9,688 nt of DNA, taken from NCBI GenBank assembly GCA_022511505.1, contig JAFLTK010000039.1, forward strand, positions 1 to 9,688, given 5' to 3'. The notes under the pieces were generated by a model. It was not told the origin of the DNA and made no database searches. It saw nothing but the letters and a program-made list of their open reading frames with translations. Below, in pieces: positions 7,016 to 9,688 of the stretch (position 1 is the first letter of the stretch; each line of letters opens with the position of its first letter). The position numbers and the translations under genes are program-made. The stretch comes from Muribaculaceae bacterium. Its GTDB lineage: Bacteria; Bacteroidota; Bacteroidia; Bacteroidales; Muribaculaceae.

Positions 7016-7564
7016 ATGAAACCCTTTAAAACAAACTTCATCGGTCAAAGCAGCGCATGGTGGATTGTCCTGCTTGTTGGAATTTTGATGGTCATCTGTG
7101 GATTTGCCTATTGGTTCTGGCCCCAGATTGGTTATGCCGTCTCGTCACAGATATTCGGCTGGTTGCTTGTCTTGACCGGCGTTGTCCAACTCTGCGTAGG
7201 TTCCGGTCCCAACCGCGGCCACGATTGGGGTTGGTGGGTCGTCGGTGGCGTTCTTGACATCTTTATCGGCTTTATGCTCGTGCGCAGCATCATCCTCTCT
7301 GAAGTTGTATTCCCCTACTTCATCGCCTTTATATTTATCTATTGGGGCCTGAGTGCATTCATCAACTCGTTTGCCGACCGCAGCCGTCGCTACTGGTGGC
7401 TCAAACTTATCAACGGCATCTTGATGCTTGTCATCGGATTCTTCTTCCTTGAGGCCGGTTGGGTACAGAACATGATGATGGTCAGCTTCTTGACATCAAT
7501 CGCCTTCATCTACTGGGGCTTCACCATCAGCATGATGGGTTGCGACCTCCGTCCCCGCGAGTAA
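7016..7564 (+). CDS. HdeD/DUF308-type membrane protein
   Basis: The product is 182 aa with an ATG at 7016-7018. It has six hydrophobic segments at about 14-35, 42-62, 70-90, 97-118, 127-146 and 152-173, arranged as three helix pairs with recurring Trp/Gly-rich turns such as IYWGLSAF and IYWGFTIS. This three-fold pattern and the size fit the HdeD/DUF308 family of inner-membrane proteins. E. coli HdeD is linked to acid resistance at high cell density, but most members have no known activity, so no role is claimed. It is the only plus-strand gene in the window, with neighbours diverging on one side and converging on the other. It appears to be a single-gene transcript; the only hairpin downstream is the 55-bp repeat at 7626-7680. 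Confidence 0.8.
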   Translation: MKPFKTNFIGQSSAWWIVLLVGILMVICGFAYWFWPQIGYAVSSQIFGWLLVLTGVVQLCVGSGPNRGHDWGWWVVGGVLDIFIGFMLVRSIILSEVVFPYFIAFIFIYWGLSAFINSFADRSRRYWWLKLINGILMLVIGFFFLEAGWVQNMMMVSFLTSIAFIYWGFTISMMGCDLRPRE

Positions 7565-7625
7565 ACCAACCTCGATATATTTATCCCCCAAATAACTAAT
7601 ATCTCATCTCTAATAATTATTCATT

Positions 7626-7680
7626 GAATTTAGGTCCCCTTGCAGCGGCGTTCATTCTACCGCCCTGCAAGGGGCTCCCT
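7626..7680. repeat. 55-bp direct repeat with imperfect palindrome, copy 1
   Basis: Identical over all 55 bases to 9634-9688. It contains a palindrome: a 10-bp perfect stem CCCCTTGCAG (7636-7645) with CTGCAAGGGG (7665-7674), then an extrahelical C at 7646, then GGCG (7647-7650) with CGCC (7661-7664), and a 10-nt loop. An outer TAGG (7631-7634) can pair with CCTA (7678-7681), across a T against CTC mismatch. The right end runs into the TAG stop codon of the rloB-like gene (7679-7681). To the left the copies differ immediately (T at 7625, A at 9633). No T-run follows the stem, so it is not a standard terminator. It resembles a recombination site or a dispersed palindromic element. Confidence 0.9.
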
Positions 7681-8275
7681 ACGTCAACTCACCGGCCGGC
7701 ATTATGACGCCGATAGCTCGCGGGATCTTAGTGTAAGATTGGCCCGTTTCATGTTTTGACGCGTTTTGCAAGGCTGTTTTTATTTTCCCATCTGATGACA
7801 ATTGAGCTACCCATGCAGGATTAGAGAGGTATCGCGTAGTTTTTTCATATAAAGGAAGATGTTTACTTAATTCTTTGGTCACACTTTCAGATGTAGTGAA
7901 TAGCCTATGAACATTAGCAAAATGAAGTAGAAACCAATATTCAATCGACGGCATGCTGTCACAGAGAATAACGCGGGTATTATTCTCATATCTTTTTCTC
8001 AATGCAGCGAGCTTGTCACGCTCCTCTCGATTAGTGTAAGCAACATCAGCATCAAAAACGGCAATGGCAATACCGCCCTCATTGAGAACAGCCTCAATCT
8101 TTTTTGAAAGTTGAAAGATATCTTCTTGACCAAAAAATCGTGGCCGAATTTTAACTTGACAGCCCAAAATAGACTTAAGATGACTGAAATAAAACTGTTC
8201 AGTAATCCCTGCGCCAACAATTGTAGGAATAGGTGACCGTTGAGGTAACGATTTTGTCTTACGAGCCATAGTCAT
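7679..8275 (-). CDS. RloB-family protein of an ATPase-RloB defence pair
   Basis: The product is 198 aa, starting at the ATG 8273-8275, which overlaps the TGA of the ATPase gene as ATGA, so translation is probably coupled. RloB-like features: an N-terminal strand-turn-helix TIVGAGITEQFYFSHL (near residue 16), the strand IAVFDAD (near residue 72) and SMPSIEYWFLLHF (near residue 108), matching the SxPxxExWxLLHF hallmark of the family. RloB proteins have a Toprim-like fold and are thought to be nuclease effectors partnered with an ATPase, as in RloAB and AbiL (AbiLi/AbiLii) loci. In many members the first motif has Glu where this protein has Gly (GAGITE). Base composition is AT-rich compared with mutS2-lptB, which suggests acquisition by transfer. 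The stop codon abuts the 55-bp repeat. A longer open frame upstream overlaps the ATPase gene and is rejected as the start. Confidence 0.82.
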   Translation of the reverse strand: MTMARKTKSLPQRSPIPTIVGAGITEQFYFSHLKSILGCQVKIRPRFFGQEDIFQLSKKIEAVLNEGGIAIAVFDADVAYTNREERDKLAALRKRYENNTRVILCDSMPSIEYWFLLHFANVHRLFTTSESVTKELSKHLPLYEKTTRYLSNPAWVAQLSSDGKIKTALQNASKHETGQSYTKIPRAIGVIMPAGELT

Positions 8276-9474
8276 TTGATTTTTGGTAACGCGCCAAATC
8301 GACCGTTGCGATAAGAGCGTTGAAAAGAAGATAACTTGTTGAGACCTTTGAAATCCACAAGAGAATATAAGGAAGTGTTTCCTGACTCGTCTTTTTCGGT
8401 AAACCAAACTGAGTCTTTGCGCAACAGGTCGTTTATCGTGTTCAGCAACGGGTCATAGTGGGTTGTAAATAACAATTGACTTTCAGAATTTGTCTTCAAA
8501 TATTGCTCTATTAAATATTCAACTAAATCGGGATGCAGGGACGACTCAATCTCGTCAATTAGAAGAAAAGAGTTGGTCGACAGTGCTTGGTAAATAGACA
8601 CGGCTATTCCAATAATTCGCTGCGTACCTTCTGATTGCAAGGAGAAAGGTAAAGGGTAAGATTCAAAACCGCGAGCATTGGATACCGAATGTTGGAAAAT
8701 AGTGCTACTGCCGCAGGAGTTCATATTTGACCTATCAAGCTGAAATCTCGATATGTTAAAATCGGCATGTTGAATGAAATCTAAAAGATATTTTTTCAGT
8801 TTATCGTCATTTAAAATCCGGTTGCCGATGTCGCCACGCAAATTAGTTGTCGGTTTAATACAAGGCATCACTTGTAGACGCATCCAGTCACGAGCCGCAT
8901 CAATCATTGGAAGCGAAACGTTAACCTTGTTACGTGCACCAAAAAATGACATATTGGGCAGACATTTAAGCCCAAGTTCCTCCTCGGCAATGCTGCTTAT
9001 TTTTATAGCCTCATTGTTTAGTTTTATAAATGAACGACCTTTATCATAGTGTCTGTCAAATAATAGTGTGGGGCGTATCGTTTTGTAGATATAAAGAGAT
9101 TCTTTTTCAACATATCTACAGTTAAGTTGAAGGATATAAAGATATTTTACCCCGTTAACCCAAAATTTAAGCTCAAAGCAAGAAGGTTCAAACGGGGTGG
9201 TATCGTCAAGTAGAAATGGCGTTACATTGGTTTGCTCGTCGAGAGACTCGTGATTTGCAAACCAAAATGTTCTTAAAAATTCAAAAGCCTTTAAAACGTT
9301 TGATTTTCCGGACGCATTTGACCCCAAAACCATGGCCGCCCGCAGCAATCTTACACCGGGCGCCACCTCTACAACCAGATAATCTTCAAATACCTTTTCT
9401 TTTGTTGCCTCAAAGCTGAGCTCAGCCTGATCACGAAACGAGAGAAAATTTTTTATTTTAAGTTCTTGTATCAT
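8272..9474 (-). CDS. AAA15-type ATPase of an ATPase-RloB defence pair
   Basis: The product is 400 aa from the ATG at 9472-9474 (MIQELKIKNFLSFRD); a TTG two codons upstream is less likely. It is an ABC/SMC-like ATPase of the AAA15/AAA21 (COG1106, RloA-like) group. Visible motifs: the typical N-terminal KIKNFLSFRD, Walker A GSNASGKS (51-58), ABC-type signature region LQSEGTQRI (279-287), Walker B FLLIDEIESSLHP (303-315) and the switch histidine in LLFTTHYDPLL (H339). The middle (about 90-260) is a variable insert. Such ATPases pair with a Toprim-like effector and, in studied systems, sense phage infection and release or activate it. The next gene overlaps by 4 bases and encodes an RloB-family partner, which makes an AbiL/RloAB-type system the best reading. 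PARIS-type systems use a similar ATPase but a DUF4435 partner, not seen here. The exact trigger and target are unknown. Confidence 0.85.
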   Translation of the reverse strand: MIQELKIKNFLSFRDQAELSFEATKEKVFEDYLVVEVAPGVRLLRAAMVLGSNASGKSNVLKAFEFLRTFWFANHESLDEQTNVTPFLLDDTTPFEPSCFELKFWVNGVKYLYILQLNCRYVEKESLYIYKTIRPTLLFDRHYDKGRSFIKLNNEAIKISSIAEEELGLKCLPNMSFFGARNKVNVSLPMIDAARDWMRLQVMPCIKPTTNLRGDIGNRILNDDKLKKYLLDFIQHADFNISRFQLDRSNMNSCGSSTIFQHSVSNARGFESYPLPFSLQSEGTQRIIGIAVSIYQALSTNSFLLIDEIESSLHPDLVEYLIEQYLKTNSESQLLFTTHYDPLLNTINDLLRKDSVWFTEKDESGNTSLYSLVDFKGLNKLSSFQRSYRNGRFGALPKIK

Positions 9475-9494
9475 TTTCAAACTATTTTATTTCG

Positions 9495-9502
9495 CAAATA
9501 TA
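9495..9502 (-). promoter_or_regulatory. Bacteroidota-type -7 box for the ATPase-RloB operon
   Basis: On the minus strand the bases read TATATTTG followed by C, an exact TAnnTTTG match, 20 bases before the ATPase ATG. The leader would be very short. No clear -33 TTTG is present. Further upstream, 9503-9633 is strongly AT-rich with no gene and no other recognisable signal before the second 55-bp repeat, so the cassette carries its own promoter between the repeats. Confidence 0.65.
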
Positions 9503-9633
9503 CTAATTTTGGTCTGAAATTAAAAATAAAAAAGGATAATTGCGGTTATTTATTATTAAAATTGGCATTTTTTTAGCTAAATTTAGAAATAAAACTATCA
9601 GCTTCAATTTAAATTCTGCGAAAGTTGAGACAA

Positions 9634-9688
9634 GAATTTAGGTCCCCTTGCAGCGGCGTTCATTCTACCGCCCTGCAAGGGGCTCCCT
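9634..9688. repeat. 55-bp direct repeat with imperfect palindrome, copy 2
   Basis: Exact copy of 7626-7680, with the same stem arms at 9644-9653 and 9673-9682. It lies 2008 bases from the first copy in the same orientation and about 160 bases before the ATPase start codon. The copy ends exactly at the last base of the window, so its true right boundary and what follows cannot be seen. Confidence 0.9.

Noticed and set aside
7626..7680. Palindrome as a bidirectional terminator between the convergent membrane-protein and rloB-like genes
   Set aside because: The position suits a terminator, but neither strand has a T-run after the stem, and the identical copy upstream of the ATPase gene is not placed where a terminator for these genes would be.
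7626..7680. Integron attC site
   Set aside because: The hairpin with an extrahelical base and the stop-codon contact are reminiscent, but the conserved RYYYAAC and GTTRRRY core sites are absent and no integrase gene is in view.
8276..8407. Longer open frame extending the rloB-like gene to 8407 (242 aa)
   Set aside because: The extra 44 residues are basic/hydrophobic with no RloB character and lie wholly inside the 3' end of the ATPase gene, whereas the ATG at 8273-8275 gives a clean ATGA junction.
8272..9474. PARIS (AriA/AriB) system
   Set aside because: The ATPase type would fit AriA, but the partner shows RloB hallmarks (SMPSIEYWFLLHF) rather than a DUF4435 effector, so an AbiL/RloAB-type pair is preferred.

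Overview
This window looks like chromosomal DNA from a member of the order Bacteroidales (gut Bacteroidota; Muribaculaceae or a relative is my guess, not proven). Three things point there. The upstream regions carry TAnnTTTG-type -7 boxes, the promoter element typical of this phylum. The secreted proteins are of the BspA leucine-rich-repeat kind and the C-terminal sorting-domain-like kind. The lptB, udk and mutS2 products resemble Bacteroidota forms. I see no rRNA, tRNA, CRISPR array, transposase or integrase.

Layout. (1) Positions 1-2430: two minus-strand genes for exported proteins, a BspA-like LRR protein (772-2370) followed by a small protein with a sorting-domain-like C-terminus (141-728). 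They read as a two-gene operon with a promoter near 2424-2431 and a strong intrinsic terminator at 61-100. (2) 2371-2695: a gene-free stretch with a G-quadruplex-type run and a hairpin related to one at 25-48. (3) 2696-6873: housekeeping genes on the minus strand, in transcription order mutS2, udk, lptB. This block is visibly more GC-rich than its surroundings. Between mutS2 and udk lies a tract with strict 9-bp periodicity, and udk has a -7 box of its own just before its ATG. (4) 7016-7564: a lone plus-strand HdeD/DUF308-type six-helix membrane protein. (5) 7626-9688: an AT-rich two-gene unit on the minus strand, an AAA15-type ATPase translationally coupled (ATGA overlap) to an RloB-family protein. 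This pairing is known from RloAB and AbiL-type phage-defence loci.

The most unusual structure is the frame around that defence pair. An identical 55-bp sequence, folding as an imperfect palindrome with an extrahelical base, occurs at 7626-7680 and at 9634-9688. The first copy runs into the rloB-like stop codon and the second ends exactly at the window end. The unit therefore looks like a discrete 2008-bp cassette between direct repeats, possibly one of several. The second copy coinciding with the sequence end also fits an assembly breaking at a multi-copy repeat, so whether the repeat is longer or the array continues cannot be seen here.

How the genes work together: mutS2, udk and lptB serve unrelated core tasks (nucleic-acid junction handling, pyrimidine salvage, LPS export) and are probably only neighbours. 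The two secreted-protein genes probably act at the cell surface. The ATPase and RloB-like proteins probably form one functional complex.
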